Origin: Pseudomonadota bacterium
Lineage (GTDB): Bacteria > Pseudomonadota > Gammaproteobacteria > Burkholderiales > Rhodocyclaceae
Direction of reading: 5' to 3'
DNA length: 15,250 nt
NCBI GenBank assembly: GCA_023459095.1
Contig: JAEWVQ010000291.1
Span: 1 to 15,250, forward strand
This document shows, piece after piece, positions 5,809 through 12,482 of this stretch (positions are counted from its first letter, which is position 1; each line of letters begins with the position of its first letter). Below the pieces are notes generated by a model. That model did not search any database, was not told the DNA's origin, and saw only the letters and a program-made list of their open reading frames with translations. The position numbers were made by a program, and so were the translations under genes.

Positions 5809-8505
5809 ATGAAAACCGAACACGCCCCAAGCATCGCGCGCGCCGACTACCGGCCGCTGTCCTGGACCGTCGAACGCATCGACCTCCACTTCCGCCTCGA
5901 CCCGACCACGACCGTGGTCACCAACCGCATGCTCTGCGTGCGCAACCACGCCGCCGAGGCGGGACCCATCCGGCTGTGGGGCGAGGATCTCGAGCGCCTG
6001 TCGCTGACCGTCGATGGCGCTGCGCCGGCGCCGGGCGCGTTGCGCGAACTGGGTACGCTGATCGAGCTCGACGTCGCCGGCGAACGGGCCGAACTCGAAG
6101 TCGTCACCCGCATCGACCCCCAGGCCAACACCACGCTGTCGGGCCTGTATCTGTCCAGCGGCGGCTTCTTCACCCAGTGCGAGGCCGAGGGCTTTCGCCG
6201 CATCACCTGCTTTCCCGACCGCCCCGACGTGATGGCGCGTTATACGGTGACGCTGGAGGCCGACAAGGCGGCCTGCCCGGTGCTGCTCTCCAACGGCAAC
6301 CTGGTCGCCCAGGGCGACCTGCCCGATGGCCGCCATTACGCGAAGTGGGAAGACCCGTTCCCTAAACCCTCCTACCTGTTCGCGCTGGTCGCGGCGAAGC
6401 TGGTCGCGCTCGAACGCACGGTGACCACGATGTCGGGGCGCGAGGTGCTGCTGCAGGTGTGGGTCGAGGAGGGCAACCTCGACCGTGCCGGTCACGCGAT
6501 GGACTCGCTGGTGCATTCGCTGCGCTGGGACGAGGAGCGTTTCGGGCTGGAGCTCGATCTCGACCGCTTCATGATCGTCGCGGTGAGCGACTTCAACATG
6601 GGCGCGATGGAGAACAAGGGCCTCAACATCTTCAACACCAAGTTCGTGCTCGCCAAGCCCGATACCGCCACCGACGTCGATTACGAGAACGTCGAGAGCG
6701 TGGTCGCCCACGAGTACTTCCACAACTGGACCGGCAACCGCGTGACCTGCCGCGACTGGTTCCAGCTCACCCTCAAGGAAGGCCTCACGGTCTTCCGCGA
6801 CCAGCAGTTTTCCGCCGACATGCTGGGGCGGATGGCGAATGAGGCCGCCGGTCCCGAGGGGGCGGCTTCGGCGCGCGCGGTCAAGCGCATCGACGACGTG
6901 CGCGTGTTGCGCGCGGCGCAGTTCCCCGAAGATGCCGGGCCGATGGCGCACCCGATCCGCCCGGACAGCTACCAGGAAATCAACAATTTCTACACTGCCA
7001 CGGTGTACGAGAAGGGCGCCGAGGTCATCCGCATGCTGCACACCCTGCTGGGGCCCGAGGGCTTCCGCAACGGCATGGACCTGTACTTCAGCTACCACGA
7101 CGGCTGCGCGGTGACCTGCGACGACTTCGTCGAGGCGATGTCGGAAGCCAACAACGGTTACGACCTCGACCAGTTCATGCGCTGGTACGGCCAGGCCGGC
7201 ACGCCGCGGGTGAAGGCGAGCGGGGTGTGGAATGCGGCCGACGGCAGCTACACGTTGACGCTCGCGCAATCGACGCCGCCGACCCCGGGCCAGCCCGACA
7301 AGCTGCCGCTGGTGATTCCGGTCGCGCTCGGCCTGATCGGCGCCGACGGCGCCGACCTGCCGCTGCAACTCGAAGGCGAGAGCCAGCCCGGCGCGGGGAC
7401 GCGCGTGCTCGTGCTGCGCGAGGCCGAGCAGCGCTTCCGCTTCGTCGGCCTGCCCGCCGAGCCGGTGCCTTCGCTGCTGCGCGGTCATTCCGCGCCAGTC
7501 ATCCTCGAGCTCGATGAAGACGACGCCCGCCTGGCCTTCCGCATGGCCCACGACGCCGATCCGTTCAACCGTTGGGATGCCGCCCAGCGCTACGCCGAAC
7601 GCGTGATCCTTGCGCTCGCCGCCGATCCGGCGTGCGCGGTGCCGGCGGCTTTTCTCGACGCCTTCCGCGCCCTGCTCGGCAACGCCGCGCTCGATCCGGC
7701 CTTCCGTGCCCAGGCGCTGGCGTTGCCTGCCGAGGCTTATCTGCTCGAACGCATGGCGCCGGCCGATCCCGCCGCGCTGCGCGGTGCGCTGCAGCGCCTG
7801 ATGCGCGCGCTCGGCGGCGAACTCGCCGCAGACTGGCTGCGCTTGTACGACGACATGCAGGTGGCGGGTGCTTACCGCTATCACCCCGCCGACGCCGGGC
7901 GGCGGGCGCTCGCCAACTTGGCGCTGCGCTACCTCGCCGCTGCGGGCAGTGCCGAAGGACTCGCGCGTGCCGAAGCGCGGTGCGCGGATGCGACCAACAT
8001 GACCGAGCGCTTCGGCGCGCTTGCTGCCCTGGTGCAGAGCGCCAGCCCGGCGCGCGCGGCCGCGCTCGCCGCCTTCCACGACCGCTACCGCGACGACTCC
8101 CTGGTGCTCGACAAGTGGTTCGCGCTGCAGGCCGGCGCCTGGCGCTGGGCGGAAGGTGAGGAAGGCGCGACGCTGGCGCGGGTGCGGGCGCTGCTCGCCG
8201 ACCCGGCGTTCAGCCTGTCGAATCCGAACAAGGTGTATGCCCTGCTCGGAACCTTCTTCCGCGCCAACCCCGGCGAGTTCCACGCCGCCGACGGCAGCGG
8301 CCACCGCCTCTGGGCCGAACAGGTGATCGCGCTCGATGCCAGGAACCCGCAGGTCGCCTCGCGCATGGCGCGTGCGCTGGAGAGCTGGCGCCGTTACACG
8401 CCGGCGCTGCAGGCCAGCATCCGTCCGCAGCTCGAGCGCGTGCTGGCCGCCGAGGGGTTGTCGGCGGACGTCGCCGAGATCATTGGCAAGGCGCTGGAGG
8501 GGTAG
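5809..8505 (+). CDS. pepN: Aminopeptidase N (M1 family zinc metallopeptidase)
   Basis: An 898-residue cytosolic aminopeptidase that removes N-terminal amino acids from peptides in the last stages of protein turnover. The exopeptidase motif GAMEN is at 265-269 and binds the free amino terminus of the substrate. The zinc motif HEYFH is at 301-305, with the third ligand Glu324 spaced 18 residues later in TLKEGL. The NWTGNRVTCRDWFQLTLKEG region is typical of the bacterial PepN subfamily, as are the N-terminal beta-domain and the long alpha-helical C-terminal domain. Length is close to the E. coli enzyme (870). The start at 5809 is supported by GGAG 5-6 nt upstream and by YRPL..TVERIDLHF, which is where family homology normally begins. 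It converges on the CBS gene. No truncation or missing key residue was seen. Confidence 0.97.
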   Translation: MKTEHAPSIARADYRPLSWTVERIDLHFRLDPTTTVVTNRMLCVRNHAAEAGPIRLWGEDLERLSLTVDGAAPAPGALRELGTLIELDVAGERAELEVVTRIDPQANTTLSGLYLSSGGFFTQCEAEGFRRITCFPDRPDVMARYTVTLEADKAACPVLLSNGNLVAQGDLPDGRHYAKWEDPFPKPSYLFALVAAKLVALERTVTTMSGREVLLQVWVEEGNLDRAGHAMDSLVHSLRWDEERFGLELDLDRFMIVAVSDFNMGAMENKGLNIFNTKFVLAKPDTATDVDYENVESVVAHEYFHNWTGNRVTCRDWFQLTLKEGLTVFRDQQFSADMLGRMANEAAGPEGAASARAVKRIDDVRVLRAAQFPEDAGPMAHPIRPDSYQEINNFYTATVYEKGAEVIRMLHTLLGPEGFRNGMDLYFSYHDGCAVTCDDFVEAMSEANNGYDLDQFMRWYGQAGTPRVKASGVWNAADGSYTLTLAQSTPPTPGQPDKLPLVIPVALGLIGADGADLPLQLEGESQPGAGTRVLVLREAEQRFRFVGLPAEPVPSLLRGHSAPVILELDEDDARLAFRMAHDADPFNRWDAAQRYAERVILALAADPACAVPAAFLDAFRALLGNAALDPAFRAQALALPAEAYLLERMAPADPAALRGALQRLMRALGGELAADWLRLYDDMQVAGAYRYHPADAGRRALANLALRYLAAAGSAEGLARAEARCADATNMTERFGALAALVQSASPARAAALAAFHDRYRDDSLVLDKWFALQAGAWRWAEGEEGATLARVRALLADPAFSLSNPNKVYALLGTFFRANPGEFHAADGSGHRLWAEQVIALDARNPQVASRMARALESWRRYTPALQASIRPQLERVLAAEGLSADVAEIIGKALEG

Positions 8506-8525
8506 GACGCAGCACGCAACACAGG

Positions 8526-8552
8526 GCCGGGCGGCGGGGACCGTCGCCCGGC
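8526..8552. terminator. Hairpin between convergent pepN and CBS gene
   Basis: GCCGGGCGGCG (8526-8536) pairs with CGTCGCCCGGC (8542-8552) around a 5-nt loop: 11 bp with one G-U pair. It sits 21 bp after the pepN stop and 34 bp before the CBS gene's stop, in the only gap between these convergent genes. There is no T-run on either side, so it may be a processing or Rho-assisted end, not an intrinsic terminator. Confidence 0.5.
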
Positions 8553-8586
8553 GATACTGCGATGAGGTCCGAGCCTCGGGCCCGGA

Positions 8587-9030
8587 TCAGGTGGATATCT
8601 CGCCGGAGATGTAGTTCGACAGCTGGGTGATCGTCGCCTGCTGCAGGCTGACCACCGATTTCACCATGTCGCCGATGGTGACGACCCCGGCGATGCGCCC
8701 GTGGTCGACCACCGGCAGGTGGCGGAAGCGGTTCTCGGTCATGATATGCATGACCTCGTCTACGGTGTGCGCGGGGGTCACCGTGCACGGGTTGGCGGTC
8801 ATCAGCTCGCCGACGCGCACGTCGCGCGACAGCAGTCCCTTGAGCACGACCTTGCGGGCGTAATCGCGCTCGGTGAAGATCCCGACCAGGCGCTCGCCTT
8901 CGGTCACCAGCACGCCGCCGATATCGTACTCGGCCATCAGGCCGAGTGCCTCGAACACCGAATGGCCAGGGGAGACCGCGATCACCCGGCTGCCCTTCTG
9001 TTCCAGAATCTGCCGCACCGTCGTTGTCAT
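8587..9030 (-). CDS. Stand-alone CBS-domain pair protein
   Basis: A 147-residue protein made almost wholly of two CBS motifs, roughly residues 8-65 and 75-132, with nothing else attached. The repeated signature is visible: ISP-type starts (VIAVSPGHSVFEALGLM and PCTVTPAHTVDEVMHIM), and the strand/turn motifs IGGVLVTEGERLVGIFTERDYAR and FRHLPVVDHGRIAGVVTIGDMVK, which carry the usual (S/T)xxD-like nucleotide contact. CBS pairs bind adenine nucleotides or similar ligands and act as sensors; the partner of single-pair proteins of this kind is mostly unknown and none is apparent here. GGAGG lies 10 nt upstream of the ATG. The gene is co-directional with panC but separated by 129 bp that hold a hairpin, so it is probably its own unit. 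Confidence 0.92.
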   Translation of the reverse strand: MTTTVRQILEQKGSRVIAVSPGHSVFEALGLMAEYDIGGVLVTEGERLVGIFTERDYARKVVLKGLLSRDVRVGELMTANPCTVTPAHTVDEVMHIMTENRFRHLPVVDHGRIAGVVTIGDMVKSVVSLQQATITQLSNYISGEIST

Positions 9031-9061
9031 CGTCGCTCTGCCTCCGGGGTGGTGGGTCGGT

Positions 9062-9090
9062 GCCGTCCCCGTGCGCGGGCGACGGCTTTT
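9062..9090 (+). terminator. Terminator-like hairpin oriented on the plus strand
   Basis: GCCGTC-CCCG (9062-9071) pairs with CGGG (9076-9079) and GACGGC (9081-9086), leaving a 4-nt loop and a single bulged C, and is followed by TTTT (9087-9090). The shape is that of an intrinsic terminator reading rightward, but both flanking genes are on the minus strand. In the CBS transcript the same bases would form a 5' leader hairpin ending 31 nt before the ATG. Confidence 0.4.
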
Positions 9091-9159
9091 CGACTCAGCT
9101 TGGCTGGAACGGGCGCGGGATGCAAGCGCGGGCGAACCCTGATCCGCGCCGCTGCGCGC

Positions 9160-9987
9160 TCAGATTTCCAGATTGTCGATCAGGCGGGTGCGTCCGAGGC
9201 GGGCAGCGGCGAGCACCACCAGCGGGTCGTCGGCGTGTGCGGGCGGCTGGAGGTCGGCGCGGCGGCGGATGGTGAGGTAGTCGGGCGCCCAGCCGTGAGC
9301 GGCGAGCGCGGCCATCGCTTCGGTCTCGAGCTTGAGGAAGTCGTGGTCGCCGGCACGCACCGCGTCGCGGATCGCCGACAGGTGGCGGTACAGGCGTGGC
9401 GCTTCGGCGCGCTCGGCGGCGGACAGGTAGCCGTTGCGCGAGGACAGGGCAAGGCCGTCATCGGCGCGTACGGTCTCGCCCGGCAGGACTTCGACCGGCA
9501 GCGCCAGTTCGCGCACCATGTTCGACAGCACCATGAGCTGCTGGTAGTCCTTCTTGCCGAACAGCGCCAGATCGGGCTGGACGATGTTGAGCAGCTTCAG
9601 CACCACGGTGGCGACGCCGCGGAAATGACCGGGGCGGAATTCGCCCTCGAGGATGGAGATCTGCGCCGGCGCCGGGTCGACGTGGTAGCGCTGCGGCTGT
9701 GGGTACATTACCGTTTCGTCGGGGGCGAACAGGTGGGCGACGCCGGCGGCCTCGAGCTTTTCGCAGTCGGCCTGCAGGGTGCGCGGGTAGCGGTCGAAAT
9801 CCTCGCTCGGGCCGAACTGCAGGCGGTTCACGAAGATGCTCGCGATCACGCAGTCGGCCTGCTCGCCGGCCTGGCGCATGAGCGTGATGTGACCGTCGTG
9901 CAGGTTGCCCATGGTCGGCACGAGGGCGACGCGGCCGGCCCGGGCGCGGGCGGCGCGCAGGCTGTCGATGGTGGTGTGGATCTGCAT
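9160..9987 (-). CDS. panC: Pantothenate synthetase (pantoate-beta-alanine ligase)
   Basis: A 275-residue cytosolic enzyme that joins D-pantoate and beta-alanine, using ATP, through a pantoyl-adenylate intermediate; this is the last step of vitamin B5 synthesis. The nucleotidyltransferase motif PTMGNLHDGH is at 24-33 (HxGH-like), followed by SIFVNRLQFGPSEDFDRYPR, the FGKKDYQQL motif and the KMSKS-like loop LALSSRNGYLS, all standard for PanC. Length is typical (about 280). The ATG at 9987 matches the family's usual N-terminus (MQIHTTIDSLR); no good ribosome binding site is visible. It lies 45 bp after panB on the same strand, so panB and panC are almost certainly co-transcribed as the end of the pcnB-folK operon. 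Confidence 0.97.
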   Translation of the reverse strand: MQIHTTIDSLRAARARAGRVALVPTMGNLHDGHITLMRQAGEQADCVIASIFVNRLQFGPSEDFDRYPRTLQADCEKLEAAGVAHLFAPDETVMYPQPQRYHVDPAPAQISILEGEFRPGHFRGVATVVLKLLNIVQPDLALFGKKDYQQLMVLSNMVRELALPVEVLPGETVRADDGLALSSRNGYLSAAERAEAPRLYRHLSAIRDAVRAGDHDFLKLETEAMAALAAHGWAPDYLTIRRRADLQPPAHADDPLVVLAAARLGRTRLIDNLEI

Positions 9988-10032
9988 GCTTGGGGGGTCT
10001 GGTGGTGGGCGCCGCGCGCGGCGGCGCGGGGG

Positions 10033-10848
10033 TCAGTAGCAGTGCGCGGCGGCCGGAAAGCTGCCGTCCTTGACCGCGGCGACGTAGGCGGCGACCGCGG
10101 CTTCGATGCTCGCCGCGCCGTCCATGAAATTGCGCACGAAGCGCGCGGTCTTGCCGGGATAGATGCCGAGCATGTCGTGGAGCACGAGCACTTGGCCGTC
10201 GCAGTCGACGCCGGCGCCGATGCCGATGGTGGCCATCGACGACAGGGTGGCGGTGATCTCGCGGGCGAGCGCCGCGGGTACCATCTCCATCACCATCAGC
10301 GCCGCGCCTGCCTGTTCGAGGGCGAGGGCGTCGGCCTTGAGCTGGGCCGCTGCGGCCTCGTTCTTACCCTGCACGCGGTAGCCGCCGAGCTGGTGTACCG
10401 ACTGCGGAGTGAGGCCGATGTGGGCACACACCGGCACGCCGCGCTCGACCAGGAAGCGCACGGTATCGGCCATGAAGGCGCCGCCTTCGAGCTTGACCAT
10501 CTGCGCGCCGGCGGCCATCAGGCGGGCGGCGTTGCGCATCGCCTGTTCGCGGCTTTCCTGGTAGGAGCCGAAAGGCATGTCGGTGACGACGAAGGGGCGC
10601 TTGCTGCCCCGCACCACGCTCTCGGTGTGGTAGATCATGTGTTCGAGGGTCACCGGCAGCGTCGATTTCTGGCCCTGCAGCACGTTGCCGAGCGAGTCCC
10701 CGACCAGCGCCACATCGACGCCGGCGCGTTCGATGAGCGCGGCAAAGCTGGCGTCGTAGCAGGTCAGCATGGCGATTTTGCGGCCTTCGGCGCGCATCTT
10801 GCCCAGTTCGAAAAGCGTGATCGGTTTGTCGTCCTGAAGGTAGCTCAT
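10033..10848 (-). CDS. panB: 3-methyl-2-oxobutanoate hydroxymethyltransferase
   Basis: A 271-residue TIM-barrel enzyme that adds a hydroxymethyl group from 5,10-methylene-tetrahydrofolate to alpha-ketoisovalerate to form ketopantoate, the first committed step to pantothenate. Diagnostic motifs: LTCYDASFA at 28-36, VGDSLGNV with metal ligand Asp51, TDMPFGSY with Asp90, VKLEGG with Glu121, and HIGLTPQ followed by the GGYRVQGK loop. Length matches the family (about 265). The ATG at 10848 is fixed by a clear AAGGAG 7 nt upstream; a longer in-frame reading through the kinase gene is an artefact of overlap in another frame. The 83-bp leader between the kinase and panB carries two overlapping short dyads. 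The enzyme needs folate, and folK is in the same operon. Ketopantoate reductase (panE) is not in the window. Confidence 0.97.
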   Translation of the reverse strand: MSYLQDDKPITLFELGKMRAEGRKIAMLTCYDASFAALIERAGVDVALVGDSLGNVLQGQKSTLPVTLEHMIYHTESVVRGSKRPFVVTDMPFGSYQESREQAMRNAARLMAAGAQMVKLEGGAFMADTVRFLVERGVPVCAHIGLTPQSVHQLGGYRVQGKNEAAAAQLKADALALEQAGAALMVMEMVPAALAREITATLSSMATIGIGAGVDCDGQVLVLHDMLGIYPGKTARFVRNFMDGAASIEAAVAAYVAAVKDGSFPAAAHCY

Positions 10849-10880
10849 GGGCGGCTCCTTATATAGAGGCGAGGAGTTTT

Positions 10881-10901
10881 CACCATACTGGTGCGACGCA
10901 C
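10881..10901 (-). repeat. Overlapping short dyads in the panB leader
   Basis: On the plus strand CACCA (10881-10885) is complementary to TGGTG (10889-10893), and GTGCG (10891-10895) is complementary to CGCAC (10897-10901). They share GTG at 10891-10893, so only one of the two small stems could form in RNA. They lie 33-53 bp upstream of the panB ATG. The arms are only 5 bp, so this may be chance. Confidence 0.3.
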
Positions 10902-10925
10902 AAGCCGAATTGGGGGTAGACGACT

Positions 10926-10939
10926 CAGGGTTTACCCTG
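10926..10939 (-). repeat. Palindrome over the kinase stop codon
   Basis: CAGGGT (10926-10931) and ACCCTG (10934-10939) form a perfect 14-bp palindrome with a 2-base centre that covers the TAA stop of the deoxynucleoside kinase (10932-10934). It could be an operator-like dyad or a minor hairpin at the mRNA end; there is no T-run. Confidence 0.35.
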
Positions 10940-11576
10940 CGTAGCCGAAAAATTCCCGATAGCTGCGCATGTTGCGCAGGCGTCCGAGCAGCAACTCGAA
11001 GTCGGTGTCGTGATCCACAGGGTTGAGTACGCCGGCATCGACGACGAACAGCGGGGCGGCGTCGTACTGGAAGAAGAAGTTGGCGTAGCGCGCGGAGACG
11101 CCTTCCAGATAGTGTTCGGTGATGCGGCGCTCGGCGTCCATGTTGCGGCGGCGGATGCGCTCCATCAGCGTGTCCGGCTTGGCCTGCAGGTAGATCACCA
11201 GATCCGGTTGCGGTGGCGCGGGCGGCCGCATGGTCTCGAAGATGCGCTCGTAGAGCGCGAATTCGTCGTCGGCGAGATTGAGGCGGGCGAACAGTGGGTC
11301 TTTCTCGAGCAGGAAGTCCGACACCACGACGCGCTGGGCCTCGGCCGGCTGCTGGCGGTGCGCGGTGAGGAGGTCGAGGCGTTGGAACAGGAAGCACAGC
11401 TGGGTGGCCAGCGCCCAGCGTTCGCCATGCTGGTAGAAGCGGCCGAGGAAGGGGTTGGCCTCGGGGCGCTCGAACATGGCCTCGGCCTGCAGGCGCTCGG
11501 CGAGGCGGCGGGCCAGCGAGGTCTTGCCGGCACCGATCGGGCCTTCGACGACGATGTAGCGTGCCTTGTCGAGCAT
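10932..11576 (-). CDS. Deoxynucleoside kinase (dCK/dGK family)
   Basis: A 214-residue kinase that phosphorylates deoxynucleosides to 5'-monophosphates for dNTP salvage. The P-loop GPIGAGKTS is at 12-20, followed by the family's FERPEANPFLGRFY segment, whose Glu and Asn-Pro-Phe contact the sugar. The LID region is RIRRRNMDAER and the C-terminus ends in a FELLLGRLRNMRSYREFF helix. The catalytic motif that is usually (D/E)RS reads SDFLLEKDPLF here, a variant that I believe is normal for the proteobacterial branch but could not check. The preferred base (dA, dG or other) is not readable. The ATG at 11576 starts immediately before the P-loop strand (RYIVVEGP). This kinase is a recurrent neighbour of folK and panB in betaproteobacteria and is even fused to folK in some bacteria, which supports the call. 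Confidence 0.9.
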   Translation of the reverse strand: MLDKARYIVVEGPIGAGKTSLARRLAERLQAEAMFERPEANPFLGRFYQHGERWALATQLCFLFQRLDLLTAHRQQPAEAQRVVVSDFLLEKDPLFARLNLADDEFALYERIFETMRPPAPPQPDLVIYLQAKPDTLMERIRRRNMDAERRITEHYLEGVSARYANFFFQYDAAPLFVVDAGVLNPVDHDTDFELLLGRLRNMRSYREFFGYAG

Positions 11577-11593
11577 CGTGCTCCCGTGCCGCC

Positions 11594-11956
11594 CTAGTTG
11601 CGGAAGATGAAATAGACCGCGCCAAGCATACACAAGGCGGCCCAGAGATAGTCAAGCTTGAGCGGCTGCTTCATGTAGAGCACGACGAAGGGTACGAACA
11701 CGACTAGCGTGATCACCTCCTGCATGATCTTGAGCTGGGCCAGATTCAGTGTGCTGGCGCCGATCCGGTTCGCCGGCACCTGCAGCAGGTACTCGAACAG
11801 CGCGATTCCCCAACTCACCAGCGCGGCCGCGTACCAGGCCTTGGACTGCATGTTCTTCAGATGGCCGTACCATGCGAAGGTCATGAATACGTTGGACGCG
11901 GTGAGCAGCAGCGCGGTCTGCAGCCAGATCGGGAGTGATTGCAGGGAGGCGAGCAT
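11594..11956 (-). CDS. DUF486 small membrane protein (DMT superfamily)
   Basis: A 120-residue protein with four hydrophobic segments: about 10-28, 39-58, 76-93 and 101-118, the last ending in GAVYFIFRN. The motifs SNVFMTFAWYGHLK, SWGIALFEYLLQVPANRIG and LAQLKIMQEVITL are characteristic of the DUF486 family, which belongs to the drug/metabolite transporter superfamily as a half-size four-helix member. Such proteins probably act as dimers in the inner membrane; the substrate is unknown. The gene lies 7 bp after folK and 17 bp before the deoxynucleoside kinase, so it is translated from the same transcript. The ATG at 11956 places the first helix ten residues in, and GGAG-like sequence is not obvious. 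Nothing ties it by known function to folate or pantothenate. Confidence 0.9.
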   Translation of the reverse strand: MLASLQSLPIWLQTALLLTASNVFMTFAWYGHLKNMQSKAWYAAALVSWGIALFEYLLQVPANRIGASTLNLAQLKIMQEVITLVVFVPFVVLYMKQPLKLDYLWAALCMLGAVYFIFRN

Positions 11957-11963
11957 GGCGGGC

Positions 11964-12482
11964 TCAGAGACGGGCGATGGTCTGGTCGGCGACGGTGTCG
12001 AGCAGGGCGGCGGCGGCGCCACGGCCGGGAATGCTCGCCTCGGGGGCGATTTCGGCGAGCGGGCGGAGGACGAAGGCGCGCAGATGCATGCGCGGGTGCG
12101 GCAATTCGAGGCCGGGCTCGCACACCACGTTCGCACCGTGCAGCAGCAGGTCCAGATCCATGGTGCGCGGCGCCTGGTGATAGGCGCGCGTGCGCCCGCC
12201 TTGGCGTTCGATGTCGAGGAGGGCGTCGAGCAGGGCCCGGGGGGCGAGGGCGGTATCGAGTGCGATCACCGCGTTGATGTAGTCGGGCTGGCCGCTGACT
12301 CCGACCGGGGCGCTGCGGTAGCACGACGAGCACGCGGCGACGCGGGTGCCGGGCAGCGCGTCGAGTCGCGCCAGCGCGAGGGCGAGGGCGGCCGCGGGGT
12401 CGCCGAGATTGGCGCCGAAGGCGACGTAGGCGCGTATCGGGGGTGCGCAGGGCTCCGCCGGCGGTGATGCGGAGGCGCTCAC
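11964..12482 (-). CDS. folK: HPPK, 6-hydroxymethyl-7,8-dihydropterin pyrophosphokinase
   Basis: A 172-residue cytosolic enzyme that transfers pyrophosphate from ATP to 6-hydroxymethyl-dihydropterin, making the substrate for dihydropteroate synthase in folate synthesis. Family markers: YVAFGANLGDP at 19-29, SSCYRSAPVGVSGQPDYINAV at 52-72, and APRTMDLDLLLHG, where Asp109 and Asp111 bind the two magnesium ions; then LPHPRMHLRAFVLRPL. The start is a GTG at 12480-12482 that overlaps the pcnB TGA (GTGA), implying translational coupling; no separate ribosome site is seen. The first 16 residues are Ala/Pro-rich and precede family homology, so a later start cannot be excluded. Length is typical (about 160). 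Confidence 0.95.
   Translation of the reverse strand: MSASASPPAEPCAPPIRAYVAFGANLGDPAAALALALARLDALPGTRVAACSSCYRSAPVGVSGQPDYINAVIALDTALAPRALLDALLDIERQGGRTRAYHQAPRTMDLDLLLHGANVVCEPGLELPHPRMHLRAFVLRPLAEIAPEASIPGRGAAAALLDTVADQTIARL

Noticed and set aside
5701..8304. An 867-codon open frame on the minus strand across pepN
   Set aside because: It is fully antisense to a gene with all M1 catalytic motifs. The translation is His/Arg/Glu/Gln/Gly-rich with no recognisable domain, as expected from antisense reading of GC-rich codons.
8701..10866. A 721-codon plus-strand open frame across the CBS gene, panC and panB
   Set aside because: It crosses three well-supported minus-strand genes and their gaps, with low-complexity antisense-type composition.
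10033..11655. A 540-codon minus-strand frame joining kinase-region sequence to PanB
   Set aside because: The upstream part is an out-of-frame reading of the deoxynucleoside kinase gene; PanB has its own AAGGAG site and ATG at 10848, so there is no fusion.
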